Shown piece after piece: positions 13,708 through 25,829 of a stretch of DNA of 64,000 nt. The notes under the pieces were generated by a model, which saw nothing but the letters and a program-made list of their open reading frames with translations, ran no database searches and was not told where the DNA came from. The stretch is taken from assembly GCA_025890175.1 (NCBI GenBank), contig JANPYM010000004.1:3132641-3196640 (forward strand). The letters run 5' to 3'. The stretch comes from Ciborinia camelliae (Eukaryota > Ascomycota > Leotiomycetes > Helotiales > Sclerotiniaceae). Made by a program: the position numbers and the translations under genes. Each line of letters starts with the position of its first letter. Position 1 is the first letter of the stretch.

Positions 13708-15540
13708 ATGAATGGTTGGATGGATACGAAGTCGCGGTGTGTTGGCCCGGGGAGGAAATAGTTGAGAGATGGATTCAAATTTATGCTATTGGACTCGGAA
13801 GGAGAAGCGTGCGTGGTATGGGATTGTATGGTTTTACGATAGAATTTTGGGAATAAATGAAATGTGTTTTTGAATTAGATATCCTTCTCCAATCTTTAAA
13901 ACTCCCCGAGACTCGAAAATAGTGTGTGCCCAGAAACTCAGATGATTACTAGCCAAAGAATATGTCAGGTATATCCTACTAATTCCACAAGTCCCCCGTT
14001 CCTCTGATCCTATATCATTCATCATAGAATGAAATCCAATATTCATATCCAATATTTGATTAAGATTAAAACAAGCAGACATCAATCGCCATTGCTAAGG
14101 CCAGTCAGAGTTGTCAGAGTATGGCGATTTTCGTGACGAGGATGTGGGGGAGACCTTATGCGCAAAGATAATTATACCCCCCACAACCACTTAGACGAGA
14201 CATATTGCATTTAAGCATCTAAGCCGATAGATTATTACTCTTTAGTAACATCGATAGTACCATCATATTCATCCCCGGCAAGTCGATTGTATCCTCCACC
14301 GCTTAACTCAACTCATCAGACATTTCGGTTTGTGAGTCGCTGATATCATGGTGAACACGACATATGTTATCACAAATCGTGACGGATGAGGGCGCTATAA
14401 GCAAGAATCTAAATGAGGGTAAGAGCGGTAATGATGTAAGTAGTAAACTTCATTGAGCGGTCTATTTCCTAACAGTGAACTTAAGGTAAGAGGAATAAGA
14501 TGGTTCGGACTTCAATAAATCAAAATGTTTGAGATAAATTCTTGAATATACTGTAATGAATGAGACAAGATTAAATAATTGTAGGTGGATTCTAAGGAAT
14601 TTATAAATTCAGAGGCACAAAGTCTTTGGTCAGGAGGCAAATTTTCTATTCCTGGGCCGCGGGGTAAGTTGTCTACTGAGCCCAAAAACTTGGAGATCTA
14701 TTCCATGGAACTTTATTCTTCATTCTAGTCAATTCATCTGAGAATTATCGATAAACATGAATGCTGTTATCGTCAACATTACCATATCTTTATGATTCAA
14801 TTTGACGGAGTCATTGCCATATCATCACATATTGATGCCGTCCATCATTTACGCCAAAAGACGGCATAAACCAATCACACTGTCGTGTATAGAGTTGAGA
14901 GATAAGTAGATACAATCACCAACTCGTGGAATCTATGAAGTACCAAGGTAAATTGACCAAAAATTGAATTATAAAATAACGAGCCCCAATACCCGCCTCC
15001 TAATGATAGCACGCGATGTTGATAGAACTTGATTCGGGAAAGTTATTTATTAAAGGAGACTTTCAGGATGAGTAAGAGAATGAAAGGGTAACAACGCCCG
15101 CGCTTTAGATATTCATGTGATTTATATCACGATGATGGGTATCCGAGTCCGAAGAATCATATGATATTAATATACTACTATATACGGCCATCAATGTACG
15201 ATAGCCACAAACTAATTACAACTGCGACTAAACCCAGCGACGTGGATGAGGAGATGGGAGATTTACGTGATCATAAGACTTGCGAAGTGTAGATTTGATT
15301 GTGGCACTTCCGCTCAGAGATTGGATGACCGGAAACGAGAGGGATAAATAATATTACATGTCCAATGGTGGTGTCCTTGCATATAGGATCATTCTTTCAA
15401 AGACATCCACACAGGTTCTTGGGACTGGGTAAATATATTCAGAATATCCCACAAAAGAAAAGGGCGGGAGCCGGTGGAAGATAACCAAAACGCCATAGTA
15501 TAGTTATTAAAAGAACATGGAAAGATATTTTAAAATATTA
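13708..15540. other. Intergenic region up to AT block 1
   Basis: I see no gene in this stretch of ordinary base composition. The change to almost pure A+T at about 15510-15540 is abrupt, within some 30 bases, which marks the edge of the RIP-affected block. Confidence 0.55.
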
Positions 15541-16701
15541 ATAATAAGAAATTATTTTTTCAAAAAGTATTATAAAATTAATATTAAACCTATAAGATAT
15601 TTTAAATTATTTATAAAAATAAAAAAGATTGTTTATTTTAAAGATTATTTTAAAATGTTAATTTTTATAATTAAAATATTTTAAAATATTTATATTAATA
15701 GAAGATATTATTTATTATAAAGAAATTTGAAAATAAAAATGAAAATGAAAAGATATTTTTTATATTGAAAATATTTTAATAATTTTAATTTCAAATTTTA
15801 TAATACTATAAAATGAACAATTTTGTTATTATATTAATTAATTTAAAAAAATATATTTTAAAATATTTATATAATTAAAAATATTATAAATATGTTTTAT
15901 TTAAAAAATATTTTAAAATATTAATATAATTAATATTCTTTTTATATTTCAATAATAATAATAAATCTTTTGATTATAAAGATAATATTAACAAATATTA
16001 TTTTTATATTAAAAAATATTCTTTCTATTAAATATATTATTTCTATGAAATATATATTATAATATTATTAATTATAAAAATTATTTTCAAATATCATTTA
16101 TACCAAAGAAAATATTTATATTATAAAAAGAATTATAAATATTTTAAAATTTTAATAATAATATTAAAAAGATTATAAATATTAATAATATAAAAAAATA
16201 TTATAAAAGTTATTTATATTAAAAATATTTTATAATATTATTAAATATAAAAAATATTATAAAAATTATAAAGATTAATAATATTAAATAATAATAAAAT
16301 ATATTATTTATCTTCAAAATATTTTATAATATTATTTATTTAAAAAATATTATTTATACTAAAAGAAATATTAATATTATAAAAAAAATTATAAATATTT
16401 TAAATAATAATAATAAAAATATTCTTTATTTAAAAAATATTTTAAAATTTTAATAATTTTAAATAATTATTTATATAATTAAAAATATTATAAATATTAT
16501 TAAATATAAAAAATAACATTTTTTTAAAAAATATTATCAAAATTTATAATATTAAAAAATAATAAAAATATTATTTATATTAATAAAATATATTATTTAC
16601 TTTAAAAAATTTTATAATATTATTTATTAAAAAAATATTTTAAAATAATAACAATAATAAAAATTTTTTTTTTTTTAAAAATATTATAAAATTAATATTA
16701 T

Positions 16702-16878
16702 TGAGGAATCAGGTTATATGGTTTTCGGTCACATGATTAGGGATCACGTGGTAAGCTATATCGTATAGGGTATAGGAGAGTAGTATATAAGGGCAACTGA
16801 GCTATTATTAAATATATACTTTTTAATCAAATCAATCTATTATATTCTATTGTATTATTAATTATTTTAGCATATACA
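16702..16878 (+). repeat. 5' LTR of copia element 1
   Basis: Its first 100 bases keep C and G (for instance the GGGATCACGTGGTAAGC stretch near 16740), while its last 60 bases are almost pure A+T. It is about 19 bases shorter than its partner, owing to a deletion in the last third. Confidence 0.8.
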
Positions 16879-16919
16879 ATTAATAGATTATAAAATCTAA
16901 TGTTAAATAAAAACATACT

Positions 16920-17070
16920 ATTTTTTAATTTATTATAATAACAAAATTGTAATATAATAAAAAGATTATATATAATTACCAAATCTATAATAAAAAGATT
17001 GTATATTTATAATTGCAAAACTAAAATTTGTAATACAATAAAAAAATTATATTATAATAATCAAAAAACA
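16920..17070 (+). repeat. Direct repeats in the leader of copia element 1
   Basis: Just inside the 5' LTR, a unit of about 45 bases around TAATAAAAAGATT...ATAATTGCCAAA-like sequence is repeated about three times. The reversed element has the matching array at about 56385-56530 (around TTTTTATTGTAAATTTGGCA), so the array belongs to the element family. Confidence 0.55.
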
Positions 17071-20000
17071 TTTTTTAATATTAAAATTAAGGATTCAAAA
17101 AAAAAAAATTAAATTAATTTTATTTATAAAAAAATAAATTTTTATTTATTATATATATTTATATTTCAAAAATTATTTTACAAAACAAAATATTTTTTAT
17201 TTATAAATATTTATATTTTTGGATTTTGTAAATTTTTATAAAATTTTAAATTTTATTTTTTATATTTTTTTTTAAATATAAATTCGATCTTTAATATAAT
17301 TTATATTTTTTTTTTTATATTAATTAATTTTATTTTAATTTATATAATTATATATTTATTATAAATAATAATAAAAATAATAATAATTTTTTATTAAAAT
17401 GGTTTTTCATTTTTAATTAAAATAATTATATTATTTGATTTTAATAAATTGAAATCTAATTTTATAAAAATAAATTTTTTATAATTATTAAAAAGATTCG
17501 AAAATAATATTATTAAATCTTATATATAATAAAAATTTTTATAAAATTTTTTATATAAACTATAATTATTAATAATATTTTTGTAACAAATAATAATATT
17601 ATATTAATTAAAACAAAAAGTATTATATCAAAAGAATTTTATAATTTTAAAAAAATTAATTTTTATAATAAATTTAAAATTAAAATTAAAAATTTTTTAT
17701 TTATTTATATTAATAAAAATAATAAAAATATTATTGAGGAGTATAATATTTTTGAAAAAATTTAAAGATATTTGTAATAAAAATATATTTAATTTAATAA
17801 ATCTATAAAATCAATATTGATTTGTAATATTATTATTTTTGATTTTATTAATTATAAATTTTAATATATAAATAATATTAAAATTAAAATTATTTAGGAT
17901 AAATTTAAAAATTATTGTTATAAATTATTTATTATTATATTTAAATTTAAGGATATATAAAATAATATATTACTATATTAAATTTTTATTAATATATTTT
18001 TAATAAAATATAATATTATAATTTAAATTTTTCAAATTTAAATTATTATTTTTATTATTAAAAAAATTCAAATTTTTTATAAAATTAATTATAATTAAAA
18101 AAAAAAAAAATTTTATATTATATATAATTAAAACTATAAAAATTAAAATATAATTTAATTATAATATAATTATATATATTTTAAATTTCATTTTAATATT
18201 AAATTATTATTTATAAAATACTTTTATTATAATAATCCTATTTATTTTATTTATAATTATTTTTTTCAAAATAAAATTATAATATATAAACAAAAATTTC
18301 AATATAATAAAAAGAAAATATTATTTAATTAAAAATATAAAAACTTTAAAACCTTTAAAAACTTAAAACATTTAAAAAACTAAAAATATAAAAATTATAT
18401 TAATACAATTTATTATAATAAATCAAACTTTTTTTTTAATTTTAATAATAATTTTAAATTTAATACTAAATTGAAATTTACCCTACTTACAAAAAAAATT
18501 ATTAATAAAATATTATTATTTATTTAAATTATAAATATAATTATATTTTTAAATATAATTAATAATTATAACCTATTTAAAAAAAAATTAATATATATTA
18601 AATATATATTTATATAAATTAAAAAAAAAATATTATTTATTAAATATATTAAAATTATTAAAATAATTTATTAAAATAATTTAAATAATTTATTTTCAAA
18701 TATTTTATATATATTTAATTTTGAAATCAATTTATTATTAAAATAAAAAATTTATTATAATAATAAATTAATTAAATTATTTAATTTTATAAATATAAAT
18801 TTTAAAAAAAAAATAATTATTTATATAAAATAAAAAAATAAATTTTATATTATAAAATATATTATTAAAAATTTTAAAAAATATATATTTATTTTAATAA
18901 TATTTATTAATTATTAATTAAAACAAAAAAATATTATCAAAATATTAATTAATATTTTTTATTATAATTTAAATATTATAAATTTAAATAAATTAAAAAT
19001 TAATATTAATTTTATTATTTTATATATTAATATTTAAACTATTTTAAATTTAAAATTATTAAAAATCTTTATAAAATAATTATATTAAAATAAAAAATCA
19101 AGATTTCAAATAATAAAAAATTATATAAAATTTATAATATTATTAAAATAAAAAATAAAATTAATAAAATATTAATAAAATATATAAACAAAATATTTAT
19201 ATTAATTCTTTTTAATATTATAAACTTATTTTTAATATCTTTTCAAAAAAATAAATATTTTTTAAAAATTATAAATAATTAATTAAAAATATAATAATTA
19301 AGAAATTATAGTAATTCAAAAAAAATAAAAAATTATAAATCAAAAAGAAATTAAAAGTTTATAAATCAAATAATATTTTTAAATTTAAAAAAATTATAAA
19401 AAATTAAAAAAAGAAAAATAATATTTAATTATAATATATAATAATAATAATATTATATTAAAATAAATTAATTAAATAAAATATTTAAATATTAAAAAAA
19501 AATATATATATAAATATAATAAATATTAATATATTAATAAAATTTTAAAATAAAATTTTAAAAACAATAATCTATATTTATAATAAAATTATAAAAAATT
19601 TAAAATTAAAAAACATTATTATATTATTAAAAAAAATTTATATAAAAAAAAGATTTAATATTAATTATATTTACATTTAAAAAAACAAATATTATATTTA
19701 TATAAATTTGAAAATATTATTAATTTATAATTAATATAATAAATTAATAAATAAATAAAAAATTAATATTTTTATAAATTATATATTAATAAATATTTAA
19801 TTAAAAATATATATTTCAAATTTAGATTATACCCAATATTTCAATATTTTTAATATAAATAAAATAATTAAAAAAAAATGATTAATTTATAAATTTAAAA
19901 ATCATTATTAGAATTATAAAAAATATTAAACATTATTTTTAATAAAAAATTATATAAACAATTTAAAAAAAAAATTATTATAAGCTATTTATAAAATATA

Positions 20001-20949
20001 AAATTATTTATAATATTATAATTTTTTAATCTTAAAATTTATAAATAAATATTATTTATATTATTATTAAAATTTATAATTAAAATTTCTATTTAAACAA
20101 TAAAGATTAAATAAAAATTTTTATTTTTAATAAAAATCAAAAAAAAAATATTATACAAATAAATAATAATAAAAATTTTGAATTAAAAACTTTAAAATCA
20201 AATAATAAAATAAATATTAAAATAAAAATTTCGATTAATAATATATTAATTATTTTTATTTTTAAAAATAATAATAAAAACTTATTATTTTAATATTTTA
20301 TAAAATTTTAAAAACAAAAATAAAATATTATTAACTATAATAATAAAAACAAAAAATTAATTAAAATTTATCAATTAATAATTATCAAAATTAAAATAAA
20401 AAATTAAAAAAAAAAAATATTAAAATTGTATATTTTACAATCATTATTTTTTTTATATTCAATTTAATAATTAAAATTTTTATTATATTAATCTTTATTA
20501 TAATCCTAAAAACTAATTAATTTGATAATAAAAAAATATAATTTATATAATTTACACAAAAAATATTTAATATTTCTATTTCATAAATATATAAAATAAC
20601 AATAAAAAATTTAAAAAATAAAAAAAACTAAAAAATTATTATTAAAAAAAAATTAATTTATTAATTATTAATAAAATTTAAAAAAAGTTTATATAACCAA
20701 AAAAAACAAATTTAATTTTAATTAAATAAATATTCAATATTAAAATTAAATTAAATAAATTTTTTAAATATTTTAAAACAAAACTTATTACCCAAAACTT
20801 TAATCAAATCTCTAACAAAAATTTTATAAAGATTTTTGTATTAATTATTCAATTTAATACTTTTCAATTATTTTTAATAATTATTATAAAAAAAATTTTT
20901 ATTATTATTAATTCAATATCAAAAATATTTTTATTAAAATATTTTTTTA

Positions 20950-22116
20950 TAAATAGATTTTTTTATAATCACCTAAAAAAGTTCTTATACAAAAAAAATA
21001 TATTCTGTAATTATTACAAAACCTTTATAAATTTAAACAAATTAATTAAAATTAAACATTATTATTAAAAAAAAAAATATTATTTTAAAAATTCAAATAA
21101 AATCTAACTAATCCATACTTTTATATTAATATTAATAAAAAATTATATCTTCTAATATTTATTAATAATATTACATATACATTTAAAAATCTTAATAATA
21201 TTAATTAGTTTTTTGATTAACTTTTTATACATTTTAAAACAAAAAATCTTAATAAAATTTTTTTTTTTTTAAACATTTAAATTATTTATAATTAATCAAA
21301 TCGCTTAATCATTTTTAATCAAAAACAATTTCTTAATATAATATTTAAAAAATTCAAAATTAAAAATAAAATAAAAAAAACGAAAAAATTTTTTATTATA
21401 AATTATACTTATTTTTGATTTTTAACAAAAAACAATAAAAAAATTGATATTAAAAAATACTAACAAATTATTAACACTTTTATATATTCAATTATCTACA
21501 TTTAACCAAATATTAATTATACTATAAATATATTTGTATAATACATAAACAAACTTAACAAATATCATAATCTAATATTCAAAAATTTAATAAAATATCT
21601 TTATTTAACAATTAAACAACACCTATATTTCGAACCATAAAATATCCATTAAAAAATAATAATAATTTATACAAACATAAATTAAATAAATAACAAAACT
21701 AATAAAAAAAATATTTTTAAAAAAATTATAATATTTTATAAAAAATTAATATCATAAATATTAAAAAAATAATATTTTATATTAATTTTAACAATAAAAT
21801 TAAAATATATTGTAATAATAATATTTATAAAACAAAATTAATAAATAATTTAAATATTTAAAGATTTAAAAATATCTAAATATATTGAAAATAATAAAAT
21901 ACTATAATTGTTTGGAAATAATATTAAAACAATTGTATTAATTAAAAAATTTTATTTTTATAAAAAATCAAAATATATTAATATTTATTATTATTACATT
22001 TGTAATTTAATTAAATAAAAAAGATTGAAAATAATTTATATACTAACGAAAAATATAATAACAAATAATTTGATTAAATTATTAAAAAAAATGGTTTTTG
22101 AAAAGTTTAAAGATTA
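20950..22116 (+). pseudogene. Copia reverse transcriptase / RNase H remnant
   Basis: Translating the + strand with stops ignored gives recognisable copia polymerase. Near 21000-21060 is a remnant of the LLKALYGLKQ region. At 21158-21172 the family's catalytic Y-V-D-D reads F-I-N-N, followed by the usual N-L-N-N-I-N and H-F-K-T-K-N-L stretches with two stop codons at expected Trp/Gln positions. The RNase H end lies at 21850-22116. The two Asp-to-Asn changes and the stops are all explained by G-to-A or C-to-T mutation, as RIP predicts. No product can be made. Confidence 0.75.
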
Positions 22117-22174
22117 ACTAAAAATAATTAAAAAAAAAAATAAAAAAACCAAAATATATTTTATAAAAAAATAT

Positions 22175-22370
22175 TGAAAAATTAAATCACATAATTTTCG
22201 GGTATATAATTAAGAATTATATAATAAATTATATTATATAAAATATAAAAAAATAATATATAAAAACAACTAAATTATTACTAAATATATATTCCTTAAT
22301 TAAATCAATTTACCATATTCTACCCTAATACTTTCTTTCTACCATATTACTGGTCATCCCAGGATATACA
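22175..22370 (+). repeat. 3' LTR of copia element 1
   Basis: The opposite gradient to the 5' LTR: its first 100 bases are nearly pure A+T, while its last 50 bases keep C and G (TGGTCATCCCAGGATATACA). Confidence 0.8.
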
Positions 22371-23525
22371 ATTAATAAATATTAATATTATAAATTATTT
22401 TAAATTATTAAAATATATATTAATAAATATAACAAATAACTAAATACTAAATATTAACATATACCACACCTATATAATTCATTTTTTCCTATACTTCTTT
22501 AACTAAAATATCAATAATACTATAAAAATTTATATTTATGTTACTAACTACCTTTATTCTACATATATATATTAATATCCTTTAATATAAATCAATATAA
22601 ATTATTTATAAAAATAAAAAATATTATTTATTCTAAATATTATTTTAAAATATTAATTTTATATAATAAAAAAAATAATAAATATATTTATAATTAAAAT
22701 ATTAATAATAAAAAACAAAGTTTTTTTTAAAAAATGTTATAAATCTAATATTAATATTACAAATTATTTTAAATTATTTATAAAAATACAAAATATTATT
22801 TATTTTTAAAAATAATTTTCAAATATTAATTTTATATAACAAAAAAAATAATAAATATATTTATAATTAAAATATTTTATAATTTTATTTATTAAAAAAA
22901 TATTTTAAATTATTTATATTAAAAAAAATATTATTTATATTAAAAATATTTTATAATATTATTAATAATAAAAAATATTATTTATTTTAAAATTATTTCA
23001 AATTATTTATATTAATAATAATAATAAATATTATTTATTAAAAAAATATTTTAAAATATTAATTTTATATAATAATAATAATAATTATAAATATTATTTA
23101 TTTAATAAATATTTAAAATATTAATATTAATTTTATATAAAAATAATAATAATAATAATAAATATTTTTACAATTAATAATATTATAAATATATTTTTTT
23201 TTAAAATCTTTCATAATATTATTTATTTAAAAAATATTTTAAAATATTAATAATAATAAAATATATTTTTTTTTTTAAGATATTATAAAATTGATTTTAA
23301 TATTATAAAATATTTTAAAATTTCAATAATATAAAAAAATATTATTAAATATAAAAAATAATATTTTTTTAAAAAATATTATAAAAATTTATAATATTAA
23401 AGAATAATAAAAATATTATTTATATTAATAAAATATATTATTTATTTTAAAATATTTTATAATATTATTTATCGAAAAAATATTTTAAAATATTAATAAT
23501 AATAAAATTTTCTTTTTTTTTAAAA

Positions 23526-23895
23526 ATATTATAAAATTAATATTAATATTATAAATTAATTATCTATAAAAATAAAAATTTTATATAACAAAAAAAATAA
23601 AAAATATATTTATAATTAAAATATCTTATAATATTATTTATTTAAAAAATATTTTAAAATATTAATAATAATAAAATAAATTATCTTTTTTTAAAATATT
23701 ATAAAATTAATATTAATATTATAAATTAATTATCTATAAAAATAAAAATTTTATATAACAAAAAAAATAAAAAATATATTTATAATTAAAATATCTTATA
23801 ATATTATTTATTTAAAAAATATTTTAAAATATTAATAATAATAAAATAAATTATCTTTTTTTAAAATATTATAAAATTAATATTAATATTATAAA
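23526..23895. repeat. Perfect 170-bp tandem duplication
   Basis: The segment starting near 23526 repeats with an exact period of 170 bases for about 2.2 copies, with no difference that I could find by eye. It sits in the AT-rich right flank of block 1. Perfect identity amid heavily mutated DNA means that the duplication is younger than the mutations, or that it is an assembly artefact. Confidence 0.8.
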
Positions 23896-24740
23896 ATATT
23901 TATAAAAATAAAAAATATTAAAATATAATAAAAATATTATTTATATTATTAAAATATATTATTTATTTTCAAAATATTTTATAATATTCTTTATTTAAAA
24001 AATATTTTAAATTATTTATATTAATATATTTATATTAAATATATATTATAATATTATTAATTATAAATATTATTTTAAAATATTATTTAGATTAAAAAAA
24101 ATATATATATTATAAAAAGAATTATATATATTTTAAATAATAATAATAAAAATATTTTAAAATTTTAATAATATTAGAAAGATTATTTATATAATCAAAA
24201 ATATTATAGATATTAATAATATAAAAAATAATATTCTTTTAAAAAATATTATCAAAATTTATAATATTAAAAAATAATAGAAATATTATTTATATTAATA
24301 AAGTATATTATTTATCTCAAAATATTTTATAATATTATTTATTAAAAAAATATTTTAAAATATTAATAATAATAAAAGAAATTATTTCTTTTAAAAATAT
24401 TATAAAATTAATATTAATACTATAAATTATTTCAAATTATTTATAAAAATAAAAGGTTTTGCTTATTCTAAATATTATTTTAAAATGTGAATTTTATATA
24501 ATAAAAAGAATAAGAAATATATTTATAATTAAAATATTTTATAATATTAATTTTATATAACAAAAAGAAGAATAAATATATTTATACTTAAAATATTTTA
24601 TAATTTTATTTATTAAAAAAATATTTTCATATTAATTTTACTTAATAAAAATAATAATATATATTCTTTAATTTATATAAAATAAAAAATAAAAATTTTA
24701 ATATTATTTTTATTATAATAATATATAAATATATTTTAAC

Positions 24741-24850
24741 TAGCCGTCGCGGAAAATTTTATTTTCAGATTGTAGATTCGCAGAATCATTTTTCTTATAT
24801 TTTTAAAAATATTTATAGGGGCTAGCCCTCAAACCCTTGATCCTCGCTTC
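24741..24850. other. GC-containing patch closing AT block 1
   Basis: A short non-AT patch with TAGCCGTCGCGG at its left and GGGGCTAGCCCTCAAACCC plus CTCGCTTCGCTTGAG at its right. It contains the palindrome GGGCTAGCCC and a small CTC...GAG hairpin. It may be the unmutated end of another repeat family. I do not recognise it. Confidence 0.4.
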
Positions 24851-24965
24851 GCTTGAGAATTATATATAATTTTATAAATATCTATTATAACATTACGTAA
24901 TACAACAACAAAACATAGTCCTTTGAAATTGAACTTGATTCTACGAATCTATTATTTATTCAAAA

Positions 24966-25202
24966 ATGTTATTAATAATACTTTTAAGAATATTATTATT
25001 AGTTTTTGCCACAAACACTATATCGAAATCTACAGGATCAGCGTTGAAGAACCGTAAAACACTAAGACGAGCATTCTCGATGCGCGAAGTCGATAACGTA
25101 CCACTCCAGGCTACTATTACTTGTGATTTCAGGATCGAAGTTTTCTTTAGCAAGTTAATTTCCAAATATTTTAAAGGCGCTGATGGCGACAACAAGTATT
25201 GA
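24966..25202 (+). CDS. Possible small secreted peptide at block edge (hypothetical)
   Basis: A 78-residue open frame with a good start context (CAAAAATGT). A strongly hydrophobic N terminus (residues 2-17) could be a signal peptide, and the rest is basic and hydrophilic with a single Cys. It begins about 115 bases after the GC patch that ends AT block 1. No family is recognised, and there is an open frame of similar size on the other strand, so it may be chance. Confidence 0.25.
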   Translation: MLLIILLRILLLVFATNTISKSTGSALKNRKTLRRAFSMREVDNVPLQATITCDFRIEVFFSKLISKYFKGADGDNKY

Positions 25203-25829
25203 CCACAAGAATTCAGTGAATATCCAGAGTAGATGAGAAAAGGATAATCCAATGAGGCAGTAGCTAAATCCGGACGACACGATAGTAATGGAATCTTTGG
25301 GGGACTTCTAGCGAAATCAATATTGAATGAGGCGCAGTTTTTTACTTTCTCATCTACACCAAATAGTGGAAGGAGGTTGAGAAGTTGGATGTGGAATCAA
25401 TCATTCAGATAGGCCGACGAAATTTCCAACTAACACAAATGACTGGTGAGAATCTTGCGTATTGTCTTCCTGCTTCCAACACTTAGTCAACCAACACGCA
25501 AGTGGGGGGCTGGAATTCTTTTCACGGTAGGTGTAATCAATTGCTGCAAGTCGTAAGCATGGAGTCCACTTGTACAACTAATTCTAGGTCAATTCGGGGA
25601 AGAGATACCTAAAGCGGACCAGTGATAAACACGCATGGGCTAAATCACAACAATTGTAAAACATCTGATTACCAAACATCGATTGATGACACAGGTTCAT
25701 ATTCTACTCTGGTATAGTATCCGAATAATATATATTATAGGCTGTCAAGCCATATCAAGGAAGAAAAAACCACCTCAATATTTTACCCTTTCTTCTATAG
25801 CATCCATAAATACCAAGTTTAAATCCATC

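Larger units (their letters stand above)
16702..22370 (+). mobile_element. Ty1/copia LTR retrotransposon, whole but RIP-inactivated
   Basis: A 5.7 kb element in sense orientation. A 5' LTR (16702-16878) starts TGAGGAATCAGG and a 3' LTR (22175-22370) ends GGATATACA. Between them, the order reverse transcriptase (motif remnant at 21158-21172) then RNase H (about 21850-22116) directly before the 3' LTR identifies Ty1/copia. The C-terminal RNase H remnant has the family's lysine, double-tyrosine and YHxI-type layout (KKSKYINIYY-like). Every frame is broken by stops created by C-to-T or G-to-A changes. Related copies in this window lie at 44077-45212 (fragment) and 49195-56766 (reversed). I could not define a target-site duplication in the AT-rich surroundings, and the exact LTR ends are uncertain by a few bases. 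Confidence 0.85.
15541..24740. repeat. AT block 1, RIP-mutated repeat DNA
   Basis: About 9.2 kb that is nearly all A and T. It lacks C and G except in short patches and has no usable open frame. The flanks of the copia element inside it (15541-16701 and 22371-24740) are mutually similar low-complexity stretches built from TAAAATATT, ATTAATAAT and AAAAATATTTT variants. These appear to be one degenerate repeat family on both sides of the element. Such blocks arise in ascomycetes when RIP converts C to T in duplicated DNA. Confidence 0.85.

Noticed and set aside
15541..24740. Mitochondrial DNA insertion as an explanation of the AT-only block
   Set aside because: The block holds a copia element with LTRs and RIP-type changes, and no mitochondrial gene or tRNA is recognisable.
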